From: Phallusia fumigata
Taxonomy: Eukaryota > Chordata > Ascidiacea > Phlebobranchia > Ascidiidae
DNA: 31,765 nucleotides
Direction of reading: 5' to 3'
Assembly (NCBI GenBank): GCA_008931825.1
Contig: QXVZ01012415.1
Location: 3,629-35,393, forward strand
The position numbers and the translations under genes are program-made. Below, in pieces: positions 10,743 through 20,005 of the stretch. How positions within the stretch are numbered: the stretch's first letter is position 1; each line of letters begins with the position of its first letter. A model generated the notes under the pieces. It made no database searches. It had not been told where the DNA came from and saw only the letters and a program-made list of their open reading frames with translations.

Positions 10743-10936
10743 TTTTCGAGGACGAGGCACGTACATTACGTTGCCTTGCCAACCCGTACGAACAACCGAC
10801 CTTCAAAAAGACGCCGCTATCGTTTAAAGTTGGCCACACACGCACGAAAACATACAACACAAAAACAAGCCGTCTGCTGTTAGACCCAACTTTCATACTT
10901 AGGGCGACAAAGGGCGATTACGTAACTGTGGTTTAG
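10743..10936 (+). CDS. Candidate terminal exon of plus-strand gene B
   Basis: The acceptor aacttttgtgcgttttag is followed by two bases and 63 codons to a TAG stop at 10934-10936. The frame reads FEDEARTLRCLANPYEQPTF, KKTPLSFKVGHTRTK, then SRLLLDPTFILRATKGDYVT and VV. It contains no ATG, as expected for an internal or last exon. Residue mix and codon use look strongly protein-like. The phase (two bases to complete a codon) matches the donor at 10141. Not recognised by family. On the opposite strand a signal-peptide-like ATG frame at 10896 is antisense to this exon and was rejected as the Wnt first exon. Confidence 0.45.
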
Positions 10937-11643
10937 TCGTCACAATGGTGGGACATATTTTGAGCCGTTGTTGCGTCTGTCTAGTGTGTGAGACACGATG
11001 TAAAATCGACTTTAGTTTACACAGGACTATCGGCTTTCGACCAGACCAAATACCGCTACCGCTCTTCGCGGGGGCACAACAAAAACGAATGCTGTTTTGA
11101 TATCGGCAAAAATCGACAGCGGTTAAAGCCGAGGTCTTGGTTTTTACGAGTGTTTTTAGGGTTATGAACTGCGCTGATACCAAGCGTTATATTGCTGTCC
11201 GTGTTTGCCCTTACACATATAAACCGTCTTTTCGGTATCTTCCAATACACCGGGATTCGTAATTAACTTTACCGGACCGCATAAGGTTTGCTAATATGTT
11301 CGCTTTTTTGGCTGTACGGTTTGCTTAGAGCCTAATATACAATCGTTGTGTATATGTTTTGTAAATGTGGTAAAATTGTTTGCCATTCTTGACCTTAATT
11401 ATCCAAAATTTGCCTTGCTTTATATTGTCGCAAGGACCAGATTACGATAACATACATATACATAGGAAAGGTATAAAAGGCGACAGGCAGGTTAGACCAA
11501 TGATTCTTGTTCTGTCTTCGGTCTTCATATGAATCGTCAAAGCTGGTTTTCATGCGGTGTGTAACCATGGGTTTAAAAAGTGTTACATGTGGACTTGTCA
11601 TTGTCAAGTTTCGTAATTAATAGCTAAATATTTGCTAAGACAG
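10937..11643. other. Stretch with no gene seen
   Basis: Moderately AT-rich. Short open frames occur on the minus strand (10899-11250 and 11395-11607) without convincing splice sites or motifs. Probably intergenic, or 3' UTR of gene B followed by intron sequence. Confidence 0.4.
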
Positions 11644-12123
11644 AAAATCACTTTTATGAATCCGGTTAGGCGGCTAAATTTCCACTCAAACGACAAACCA
11701 CTTCCTTCAGTCAGTCTCGCGACCGCTGAAAGTGAGCGGTATTACGCGGATTACAAAGCACTCGAGCAAAGAAACGAGCGCCCGCTTGCGCAGTGGCCCA
11801 CCACCGTAAACGGCCCAGCGTTTGTTGATATTGCTTTGGCAATTATAAAATGCGCCTGGGGGCTCGTATTGGCGTTTAGCGATAGACCTCAAGACCAAAT
11901 ACAAATAGCGATTGCGATTATCCGAATTCGCCACGGCCCACGATGTGTTCGTGGCTTTTATAGGCCTCGATGCATGCAGAGCTTCTCAGGAAGATCGGGG
12001 CAGCCAGTACGATTGACAGTAGCACTGTCTTTCGAAAGAGACCCTACTGATGATATTAACCGCATCTGCGTCTACAGCGTAACTTCGTTTTGTTTTCCTG
12101 TGAATAGCCGCCGACCGTGGTAG
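11644..12123 (+). CDS. Possible terminal exon of an unidentified plus-strand gene
   Basis: A plus-strand frame is open from 11611 to a TAG at 12121-12123. It can start after the acceptor-like ttgctaagacag near 11643 or at ATG 11656, which has a poor start context. Codon choice looks coding: SLATAESERYYADYKALEQR, then PLAQWPTTVNGPAFVDIALA followed by a hydrophobic stretch (IIKCAWGLVLAF) and SDRPQDQIQIAIAIIRIRH. The last 60 codons are less protein-like, so the exon may end earlier. The stop is only 20 bp before the ATG of the next plus-strand exon. The minus strand is also open at 11707-11934. No family recognised. Confidence 0.35.
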   Translation, partial: KITFMNPVRRLNFHSNDKPLPSVSLATAESERYYADYKALEQRNERPLAQWPTTVNGPAFVDIALAIIKCAWGLVLAFSDRPQDQIQIAIAIIRIRHGPRCVRGFYRPRCMQSFSGRSGQPVRLTVALSFERDPTDDINRICVYSVTSFCFPVNSRRPW

Positions 12124-12143
12124 CTCATATTTACTGAACCAAA

Positions 12144-12216
12144 ATGACTACCGCAACCTTTGTTACCGAGCTTTTAGAACCATTGCTCAAACCCACAATT
12201 TTCGCAAGCGTGCAAG
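12144..12216 (+). CDS. First coding exon of plus-strand gene C (unknown product)
   Basis: An ATG in good context (ccaaaATGA) opens a frame reading MTTATFVTELLEPLLKPTIF then ASVQ. It ends at the textbook donor GCAAG|gtaagt at 12217 with one base of the next codon. The N-terminus is neutral to hydrophobic and helix-prone rather than a classic signal peptide. The ATG plus perfect donor make this one of the better plus-strand calls here, although the coding part is only 24 codons. The next exon must start with two bases; 13083-13174 fits. No family recognised. Confidence 0.45.
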
Positions 12217-12280
12217 GTAAGTTCAAGTTGACCCTGACTGCAATCCCTCTCTGTTTCCACATGCATGACTCCCTGCGTCA

Positions 12281-12296
12281 TATGCATTAGGTAAGC
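12281..12296 (+). promoter_or_regulatory. Adjacent 3'/5' splice sites: possible recursive splice point
   Basis: Just inside the intron after 12216 the sequence tatgcattag|gtaagc places an acceptor AG directly against a consensus donor, with a pyrimidine-rich run (ccctctctgtttcc) some 30 bases upstream. This AG|GTAAG arrangement is the signature of zero-nucleotide recursive splicing, best known in insects. It could also be chance, or the end of a short exon. Confidence 0.25.
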
Positions 12297-13082
12297 GCGA
12301 TATTTGGACGGGCCCTGCGACGCTCGGGCGCTTGCGGTAAAGCCGGTGGTAATAAATTATCTTGCAGTGCATTAGGCTCTGTAAGTCCCAGGCAATCGCC
12401 TTAGCCCGTGTCCCGTAATTATCTATTGCTATATGTCACAACATGGCAATTTCCGTTCTCGAACTATCACACGTCAAAACGCCACCAACTTATGTGGAAA
12501 GGCGCGTATCCGTTATGCTTTGGGTTACGGTGTGAGAAATAATCCGCGAAAACGGAGGAATGTACACCACAGCGATCTGGCAGGCGATGTGACTAATACA
12601 CTGTGCGGTGTAATCATTCGGAAAAAAACTAGACCGTCTTAAACTCGAGTGTCCATTCTCAATACCAAATGCTTTTTTACATAAGACCAACAACAACAAT
12701 GTGTCAAATTTAAGCGCTTACACCATAATGGATGGACACAATCACTACACATATCGTGTCACAATAAAGTGCAGAATAAAACCACATGCGAACATTATAG
12801 AACGATCTTTAATGTTGGCTGATGTGATTTTGTTTTCATCTGGCGCTAAATCAATCCAAAATGATTGCATGCATAGTTCTTTGCCAAACCGTTTAACTGT
12901 GCCCTCACCTGGTCAGGTTCTAATCAAACGGCTTAATTTTATGTGGGGCTGTCCGTTACAAGTATCGCCCACCATTTCGAACGGAAATATATTGTTTGCG
13001 TGTGAAACAACTAACTTCTTTATAAAACAAGCAAAACTCACGAGGACTTTTTTCTTGCTCCGCTTCTGCCGGCCGCAATCAG

Positions 13083-13174
13083 ATGCAGGTGAAGCAAAAC
13101 AAAGTAGAATCGACTTAAAAGCATTTTTGATCTTGGAGCTTGCGGAGTTTGGCTGCCTGGCAACCGCAAATTGA
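13083..13174 (+). CDS. Candidate last exon of plus-strand gene C
   Basis: A long pyrimidine-rich tract (tttttcttgctccgcttctg, then ccggccgcaatcag) forms a good acceptor. Two bases complete the codon left open at 12216, and the frame then reads AGEAKQSRIDLKAFLILELA followed by EFGCLATAN and TGA. Joined to 12144-12216 this gives a 54-residue product. An overlapping frame continues further, from 13131 to a TAA at 13257-13259, reading LAAWQPQIDAGRSKFLALLG and DDWYQNREVLAGFAQW. That frame looks at least as protein-like, so the exon structure is unsettled. No family recognised. Confidence 0.35.
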
Positions 13175-13844
13175 CGCCGGACGATCTAAATTCCTTGCCT
13201 TACTTGGAGATGACTGGTACCAAAACCGGGAGGTCTTAGCTGGATTCGCTCAATGGTAAAGTCTTTTGGCTTGCACAAAGCCGAGACTTAACCAGGTTAC
13301 TCCTTGCCTTCCGTATTTAGACACAAGGCGAAATCAGGACGCCCCTCGCTCGGTTTCAACGGAATCGAAAATGTGTTTATACTCTGCTTAACGTTTTCGT
13401 GACATTCATTTAAGCGGGGACTTTGCGATGTTCGCCTTTATACCGACAAGCCGGCCGCGGCGCCGTTTTTCCCGCCGATCAGGATTCAGGAATGTGGAAG
13501 AATCGAACAGGCTCCGTCGCAACACCGGCCGATAAGAGTTCCCCCGGCGGTCAGTCAGTCAGTACACAAGTCAACACAACAGCTCCTAGCCTAGACGTCC
13601 CTGGGAAAGTCCTAGCGAACACGAAATGAACATTAGATGCTCGGCAAATTGATTTACCCTCCTCTCCATTCTGCATAGTGCCAACCAACGTGAAATCGTT
13701 GAACACACAAATCTTAATCTAAACACCGAGGAACTTGTTGCACTCTTGTCACCAGTGTGTAAATATAGGCTGTAACATCAGAGTCTTAGCCAGCTTATTA
13801 TGCCCGCTGCAGCTGGTAGGGTAAAACCAGTTATTGCGCCACGC

Positions 13845-13866
13845 TGACGTCATATAGGTGACGTCA
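13845..13866. promoter_or_regulatory. Paired CRE palindromes
   Basis: Two perfect TGACGTCA sites lie 14 bp apart start to start (13845-13852 and 13859-13866), with an E-box-like gcagctgg about 35 bp upstream. TGACGTCA is the full CREB/ATF site. Single copies also occur at 16596 and 24453. Two full sites on neighbouring turns of the helix suggest an enhancer or promoter element, but function is inferred. Confidence 0.4.
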
Positions 13867-15203
13867 TAGAAGTATCGGTCATCAACAATGTGATTAAACC
13901 TGGCTTGCTATTACGCTATGAGTGGTTTCTAACACGATATTTTGTGACCGGTTTGCAAAATATTGTTCAAAAATTGAAAAGTCATTGTTTTGAAAAGATT
14001 CATGACTGCCTCACCAAGCAACAGTGCCTGCAAATAATCTACAGTTCCAAAAAATTTTGGTAACCAAGGCAATACGGCCGTATACGCATTCATACTTCGT
14101 CTATGGTTGAATTCATAAGCTATGAATGTTTTGTCGCCAAGTAAAACCGCAAATGGTAGTGAGGTTCATGCTCGGCCGCCGCCATAATATCGCGCTTAGA
14201 ACTTAACATCTCTTACGCACGCAGTGTCACCAACGCGCGTAAGTTGCGCCACGGCGTCACGCAAAACTAATTGGCGCCACAAGGGAACAGCACTCGGTCT
14301 TGTATTTTGTTCTTGCACGTTGGCTGTCAAAAAACGGTGTTTTTAGGGTGTTTTATAGGGTAAATCATTTGTTTACCATCTTCCAGAGCGAATAAAAATC
14401 AACAGTTCAAATGAGCTTAAATTTAGTGATGTTTCCAATCGCTAGTTGTATAACAAAGCTTTTTGACCTGCCTCAGAAAGATTTTTAAACCATTCGTACC
14501 AGTTGGCGAAGCAATCATTCCCGAGAAACTAATCTTAATTGCCGNGCATTTTATACTTCAAAGGCCCGACAAACTTTCAGGAGTTCTTGCCCAAGTACAA
14601 ATAGTCTGACGTGGTAGTCACGCAATTACATTTGTCTGTACACACTGTAACAACTGAGATAACAGTCTACTCTAAACCCTTTCACCCCGACAACTGCAAA
14701 ATGTCAACCACCCGAACGTAACCCATGCGTTTTACATCTTCCGGCTACTTAATCGCATTAAGCCTTCGCCTTATACCAGCTCCGAGTGCAAACTATCCCA
14801 GCCTTGGCTCGCTAAGGTGCAAATGGTCTCAAGCACCCTTAGTTAAGACACCTCTTCTGGCCAAACGGCTGTGCCCGGCCACTCTAGGGTTCCGGGTCAT
14901 CGCTAAGGGTGGACAATGTCGCGCTGGTCAATCAACTGTCGTCCCAAAGGCGGGAAGTGGCCCCCACTTGACCCCACCCCGCTGCGGGGGTGTATTTACA
15001 GGCCCCAAGCGAGACCCCGTAGAGTTGACGTATCGGGCTAAAGCAAATTTACGGATTAGATACGATAGGCGTATTTGCTTTGCATCGGTTTCTATTTGCG
15101 ATTCGCGTTTTTAAACTCGTCGAACATCGACAGCTGCTGTATAGTTGGTACTGACCTGTACTTGGTTTGTTTGATCACGGATTTGTAACGCACGCAACTT
15201 TCC

Positions 15204-15209
15204 TTTATT
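15204..15209 (-). terminator. Poly(A) signal AATAAA for gene A
   Basis: On the minus strand AATAAA lies 148 bp downstream of the TAA stop at 15357-15359. That is a normal distance for the end of a 3' UTR, and it supports the exon 15357-15609 being terminal. Confidence 0.45.
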
Positions 15210-15356
15210 GTGTGACTAATAAACCCTTATTTCTACCTTTAAAACACGACATCCATTCACTGTCCGGCTGCGCAAAAAACATTCCGTTATCTGCTACCAC
15301 TTTCATCTACAACTTCAGCCTGCTTCAAAAGCGTCTACCTGAACCATTATCAGCTG

Positions 15357-15609
15357 TTAATTCTGGACCCGACCAGCAAGTATAATATATCTGCAGCCAA
15401 ACCGTGGTTCAAACGCCTGTGTTATCGCGAAGGCGCCTCCAGCCAATTGTTTTGCCGACAAAACGCTCTTGCAGCACCGCTGTAAGCCTCGCAACGACGC
15501 CGATGGCGACCCTTCTGGGCTGACGCACGACGCCAAATCGCCACCTTTTCCGGCCTCAAGTACAGAGGCATCACAAATCGACGTTTTTCGTTTTCTACGC
15601 GCCATGAGC
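15357..15609 (-). CDS. Candidate terminal exon of minus-strand gene A
   Basis: The strong acceptor ccgccctgtccgcctccacacag is followed by one base and then LMARRKRKTSICDASVLEAG, KGGDLASCVSPEGSPSASLR, GLQRCCKSVLSAKQLAGGAF and on to a TAA stop at 15357-15359. The single starting base completes the AA left by the exon 17682-17806, giving K-L-M-A-R-R-K-R-K, so the phases agree. MARRKRK is a nuclear-localisation-like basic cluster, and the middle is rich in serine and glycine. GC content and codon use stand out from the flanks. No domain recognised. A poly(A) signal follows 148 bp later. Confidence 0.55.
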
Positions 15610-17681
15610 CTGTGTGGAGGCGGACAGGGCGGCGAAGTGTTCGGTCCAGGTATGAAGTAGAGTCGATCGTCTCTGCATTGGTAAATTCCTTTACAAATAT
15701 GAAAAACCACATAAAAAGGCGCGCTTACAATGGAGGTGTTAAAGTTTGAACTTTTGTTTTTTGACATCACAAAAGAATGGCAAGTCGCCTGTAGAAATCG
15801 CGCGTTTAATGGTGTTTAAATATGGATTATGGCTATCCCAATGACAAATAAACCTGTAGACTTAATGCCGAATCTTCGTTTTATCCTGAAAAACAGCGGC
15901 ACTGCGTGCAGAGTGTTAAGACTTCAAACGTTGTAACTCTACATTAAGTTCATTTCACAAAAGGTTACCGATACAAAGTGTCATTAGCTGTGTCCAAAAT
16001 ACCTCATCTTAAACTTTAGTTTGCGATTGCACTGCTTATTGAAACTTATTGAATTAATATACACGATTTTGTTAAAGNTTACCGATACAAAGTGTCATTA
16101 GCTGTGTCCAAAATACCTCATCTTAAACTTTAGTTTGCGATTGCACTGCTTATTGAAACTTATTGAATTAATATACACGATTTTGTTAAAGTTTTTGCTG
16201 ATCAACGCAAATGCTTATAAGCGGGTCACATCAACGTCTCTCCTCTGTTCAATCCTTATCCGTCAAACCAAATTGTTACATAGTGTTGGTAAAATACTAA
16301 CTGGTCAATTCCCACACAAACAGATGTATTTCGGGGATCTTCGGATCAACAGAGAGTTGGTTTTGTGCGTACCAACCAAAGTACACAAGGCTTAGGCTTA
16401 GAAGTCGCCCCGAAACAGACGAACAAGCGAAAACTGTTTTGCAATGGACGGTTCGCGCAAATTGGCTTAGATGTATCCATCCGAAACGAAGCGGGATTTC
16501 GGCTCTGGCAACTTTCCATTGCAGCGAGTCCAAACAAAATGGGCGTCTGGTCCGATACACCGTGGCTGCGCATACTTTCGCCTGGCACTGCGCAGTGACG
16601 TCATCGCGCAAAAGGCTACTTTTAAATCAAAACAAGGATATAAATTACAGCTAGCCACCGTGGCACTCTATTTGCAAAAAACGACCTGGTGCTTACGATT
16701 TTACAACCTTGTCGGCCCTACGTCACTATGACATCATCGCAGTGGAGTGCCTAATTTTAACCCGAGCGAGTGTGAGAGTCAAGATCGAAGCACCATCATC
16801 GCTACACACTTGCATTATGTCTCTCGGTGACACGTGGACACGTTTCCTCGCCTTTTCAAAAGCCCTTGACCCTGGTGTGACGAGTGCCGTGGTTTCGGGG
16901 AACTCATCCAAGGCCATTCGGAATTTTTTAGTAGGTCATATGATGCAATCTGCACCGCATGTGTAATGTTGACCTTTAATTTCTATTTTTAGGATTGACG
17001 AAGTAATGCACAGATGTAAACAGCGTGAAACAAGGACTTTTGGCTTTTTACCGTTTTCAACGACATCAGTAAATTTACAAGTCTTCTTGCACTTTATGTG
17101 TGTTTTTTGGCATCTCCATATTTTTGTTAACCAATATAGGCTCCAAACTTGGAATTTAACATACAACAGGCTAACGAGGTCTTGCTCTAACGTGGAAGCG
17201 AAATGAGCAACATACTGGCTTAAGAACACTAATCTGTTGATTTCCACCATTTGAGCAAGTATATTTATCTGGAACATTGTTCGTTGAAACTTACCAAAGG
17301 TTTTGCCGTGGTAAAGTTTTGTGACCCGGCAATAACTAAAAACGCCAAGGGTTTAACAACAAAACTACCGCAGCACCTGTGATTCGAGAAGCAGATGCTG
17401 TTTATTGATGCTCGCCCCAGCGCCCATGCACCGCGGAAGTGAACTGCTCTGCCACAGCAAGTTTTCAGTTTCAAACCTCGACAACCGCCAGTCAATACAC
17501 CAGCCCTTAGCGCAGGATAGGAAACACGCTTAACGGCCAACACCGATATCGGTGCCAGTTTTGGGGCAAAATCAAACAAACAGCAAAACGCTGTCAAATT
17601 CAGGCCACCATGTCTATGCGCGTCCTACTTTCAACATCGACTCGAAAAAAATCAAGTTATTTTTTACGACCCAATTCTTAC
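15610..17681. other. Gene A intron with an assembly duplicate and unresolved coding-like islands
   Basis: Two islands look coding on both strands. In 16365-16660 the plus frame contains FAQIGLDVSIRNEAGF and WQLSIAASPNKMGVW. In 16709-16966 the minus frame from an ATG at 16917 reads MALDEFPETTALVTPGSRAF and EKARKRVHVSPRDIM, while the plus frame includes SLGDTWTRFLAFSKALDPG. I found no convincing acceptor and donor pair for either. They could be a nested gene or old insertions. A full CRE, TGACGTCA, sits at 16596-16603. Confidence 0.3.
15965..16191 (+). repeat. 113-bp duplicate joined by a single N (assembly artefact likely)
   Basis: Bases 15965-16077 and 16079-16191 match over 113 bp with N at 16078 between them. 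The abrupt start and end at the N point to unmerged contig overlap. Confidence 0.9.
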
Positions 17682-17859
17682 TTTGAAGATGGCTGTTGGC
17701 GCGTGACCGGCCGCAGCAGAAGCGGACCCGGCGCTAAACCTCCCGTTTCCGCTTCGTCACGTGTTTTTGGCGTCGTCGAAATCCCGTTTGGGCCCAATGG
17801 GTCGGACTGGAATTGAACCGAAAAGTAAAACCAACATACAGAGAGCTATCGACGGCCCG
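17595..17859 (+). repeat. Left copy of a 265-bp duplicate flanking the N gap
   Basis: This block ends exactly where the run of Ns begins and is repeated at 18476-18740, starting exactly where the Ns end. I see one difference (cagcagaagcgg versus cagcaggagcgg). The two copies are most simply the overlapping ends of adjacent contigs, or two alleles, placed on either side of an artificial gap. Confidence 0.9.
17682..17806 (-). CDS. Gene A exon (copy left of the gap)
   Basis: On the minus strand the acceptor ttttacttttcggttcaattccag and donor gtaagaa enclose 125 bp. They are open in only one phase: SDPLGPNGISTTPKTRDEAE, TGGLAPGPLLLRPVTRQQPS, S, then two bases of a lysine codon. Both splice sites are close to consensus, and the frame without them stops quickly. 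The segment is rich in proline, glycine and threonine and looks disordered. It starts at phase 0, as do the ends of the candidate upstream exons, and joins in phase to 15609. It is almost certainly the same exon as 18563-18687. No family recognised. The plus strand has an ATG in perfect Kozak context at 17610 with a 68-codon frame, which I consider a shadow. Confidence 0.6.
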
Positions 17860-18475
17860 NNNNNNNNNNNNNNNNNNNNNNNNNNNNNNNNNNNNNNNNN
17901 NNNNNNNNNNNNNNNNNNNNNNNNNNNNNNNNNNNNNNNNNNNNNNNNNNNNNNNNNNNNNNNNNNNNNNNNNNNNNNNNNNNNNNNNNNNNNNNNNNNN
18001 NNNNNNNNNNNNNNNNNNNNNNNNNNNNNNNNNNNNNNNNNNNNNNNNNNNNNNNNNNNNNNNNNNNNNNNNNNNNNNNNNNNNNNNNNNNNNNNNNNNN
18101 NNNNNNNNNNNNNNNNNNNNNNNNNNNNNNNNNNNNNNNNNNNNNNNNNNNNNNNNNNNNNNNNNNNNNNNNNNNNNNNNNNNNNNNNNNNNNNNNNNNN
18201 NNNNNNNNNNNNNNNNNNNNNNNNNNNNNNNNNNNNNNNNNNNNNNNNNNNNNNNNNNNNNNNNNNNNNNNNNNNNNNNNNNNNNNNNNNNNNNNNNNNN
18301 NNNNNNNNNNNNNNNNNNNNNNNNNNNNNNNNNNNNNNNNNNNNNNNNNNNNNNNNNNNNNNNNNNNNNNNNNNNNNNNNNNNNNNNNNNNNNNNNNNNN
18401 NNNNNNNNNNNNNNNNNNNNNNNNNNNNNNNNNNNNNNNNNNNNNNNNNNNNNNNNNNNNNNNNNNNNNNNNNNN
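17860..18475. other. Assembly gap of 616 Ns
   Basis: Unsequenced or padded interval. Because its flanks duplicate each other, the real distance may be zero or negative. Confidence 0.99.
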
Positions 18476-18740
18476 CAAATTCAGGCCACCATGTCTATGC
18501 GCGTCCTACTTTCAACATCGACTCGAAAAAAATCAAGTTATTTTTTACGACCCAATTCTTACTTTGAAGATGGCTGTTGGCGCGTGACCGGCCGCAGCAG
18601 GAGCGGACCCGGCGCTAAACCTCCCGTTTCCGCTTCGTCACGTGTTTTTGGCGTCGTCGAAATCCCGTTTGGGCCCAATGGGTCGGACTGGAATTGAACC
18701 GAAAAGTAAAACCAACATACAGAGAGCTATCGACGGCCCG
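18476..18740 (+). repeat. Right copy of the 265-bp duplicate flanking the N gap
   Basis: See the block at 17595-17859; the sequence is identical apart from one base. Confidence 0.9.
18563..18687 (-). CDS. Gene A exon (copy right of the gap)
   Basis: Second copy of the 125-bp exon at 17682-17806, offset by 881 bases, with the same splice sites and frame. The single difference between the flanking 265-bp blocks falls inside this exon (minus-strand tct/tcc in the proline-leucine-rich part) and does not change the encoded proline/leucine pattern. One of the two copies should be dropped when a transcript is modelled, unless long reads show a true tandem duplication. Confidence 0.6.
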
Positions 18741-19106
18741 TAGTTCGTTCCCCCTCGTGTAACTCTCAGCTTTGATTTGAGGAAATATTTTTGTATCAGA
18801 CCTCTAAAGCTTTTCTAGCGACTTTCGTTACGAGTTGCGTAAAACTAATGACAACTTTTTCGATTTTTTTATGTTACTGTGCGTAATTCAAACAACACCT
18901 TTTTCGTGTTCATAATATGCAAAAGTGATCTCGCCAAACGTTAATCAATATCTTGGCACACATTTAAGTAAATCTATCGCTGTCTCAATTTTTTAACCCT
19001 AAAACTCCTTTGATCAAATAAGGCTATTTAAATGGGTTCCGTCAATCCACCATAACATTTCAAAATTTACTTTACATGAGAGATAACATTTATGCTAGTT
19101 TTTATC

Positions 19107-20005
19107 ACCAAAAGTTTCCTTCAAATATTCAAAACACCATATACATGTAAGGAACCTTATTCCCACATCGTTATTTCTCGCTTAACAACCGGTACAGCCA
19201 ACATCGCCCTCCGTGACATCATTACCACCCGTCAATCAATCACAACACAAACGGGCGCTCGCTTATGCACGTAACAAGTATGCGCACTGGGTAACGAGAT
19301 CTGGAAGCTGGAAAGCCGAAACCGGGTGTTGCTAGCCTGCAGGTCACATGCGCAAACACTGGGCCTCAGAGGGATCAAGTTCACACAGCGCAAGGCCTTT
19401 CCTGTTCGTGATCAACACCCTCCAACAAAAACTTTAGTTGTAAACCTTGTTGTGTTGTGTGCTGGTGGGAAGCCTTGGTGGGGGGTGGGGATAACGAGCC
19501 CTTACGGAAATTAGCTAGGGGTGTGGGGTCAGAGGTTAGGTCGATTTCGTGACGCNACCAAAAGTTTCCTTCAAATATTCAAAACACCATATACATGTAA
19601 GGAACCTTATTCCCACATCGTTATTTCTCGCTTAACAACCGGTACAGCCAACATCGCCCTCCGTGACATCATTACCACCCGTCAATCAATCACAACACAA
19701 ACGGGCGCTCGCTTATGCACGTAACAAGTATGCGCACTGGGTAACGAGATCTGGAAGCTGGAAAGCCGAAACTTGGTGTTGCTAGCCTGCAGGTCACATG
19801 CGCAAACACTGGGCCTCAGAGGGATCAAGTTCACTCAGCGCAAGGCGTTTCCTGTTCGTGATCAACACCCTCCAACAAAAACTTTAGTTGTAAACCTTGT
19901 TGTGTTGTGTGCTGGTGGGAAGCCTTGGTGGGGGGTGGGGATAACGAGCCCTTACGGAAATTAGCTAGGGGTGTGGGGTCAGAGGTTAGGTCGATTTCGT
20001 GACGC
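19107..20005 (+). repeat. 449-bp duplicate joined by a single N (two alleles or contig overlap)
   Basis: Bases 19107-19555 and 19557-20005 align end to end around N at 19556. About four substitutions are visible (accggg/acttgg, cacacag/cactcag, aggcct/aggcgt), roughly 0.9 percent. The exact boundaries at the N suggest that two haplotype contigs were laid side by side. Confidence 0.88.

Larger units (their letters stand above)
13260..15356. other. Stretch with coding-like islands but no settled exon
   Basis: A strong plus-strand acceptor (ccttgccttccgtatttag) ends at 13320 and is followed by a short frame reading TQGEIRTPLARFQRNRK. The GC-rich block 13423-13629 is open on the plus strand (...SVATPADKSSPGGQSVSTQV...). 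The block 14725-15114 is open on both strands; the minus frame includes STGSRLGPVNTPPQRGG. None has a matched acceptor and donor. The rest is AT-rich, with an ambiguous N at 14545. TTTATT at 15204-15209 is a minus-strand poly(A) signal for the exon ending at 15357. Confidence 0.3.

Noticed and set aside
10856..10896. Minus-strand ATG with a signal-peptide-like start (MKVGSNSRRLVFVL) and a GTATGT donor in the phase needed by the Wnt exon
   Set aside because: It lies antisense to a well-supported plus-strand exon (10743-10936), about 5 kb from the Wnt exon, and the hydrophobic stretch is short; phase agreement alone is not enough.
12701..13174. 157-codon plus-strand frame
   Set aside because: Most of it is AT-rich and not protein-like; only the part after the acceptor at 13082 looks coding.
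17610..17816. Plus-strand 68-codon frame with a perfect Kozak ATG (gccaccATG)
   Set aside because: The minus strand over the same bases has a complete exon with two strong splice sites, and the block is an assembly duplicate.
17800..17825. tRNA T-arm-like sequence (ggttcaattcc on the minus strand); a similar gttcaagtcc occurs near 27495
   Set aside because: The T-stem does not pair properly and no D-arm or anticodon arm is at the right distance; in the first case the bases are a pyrimidine tract and splice acceptor.
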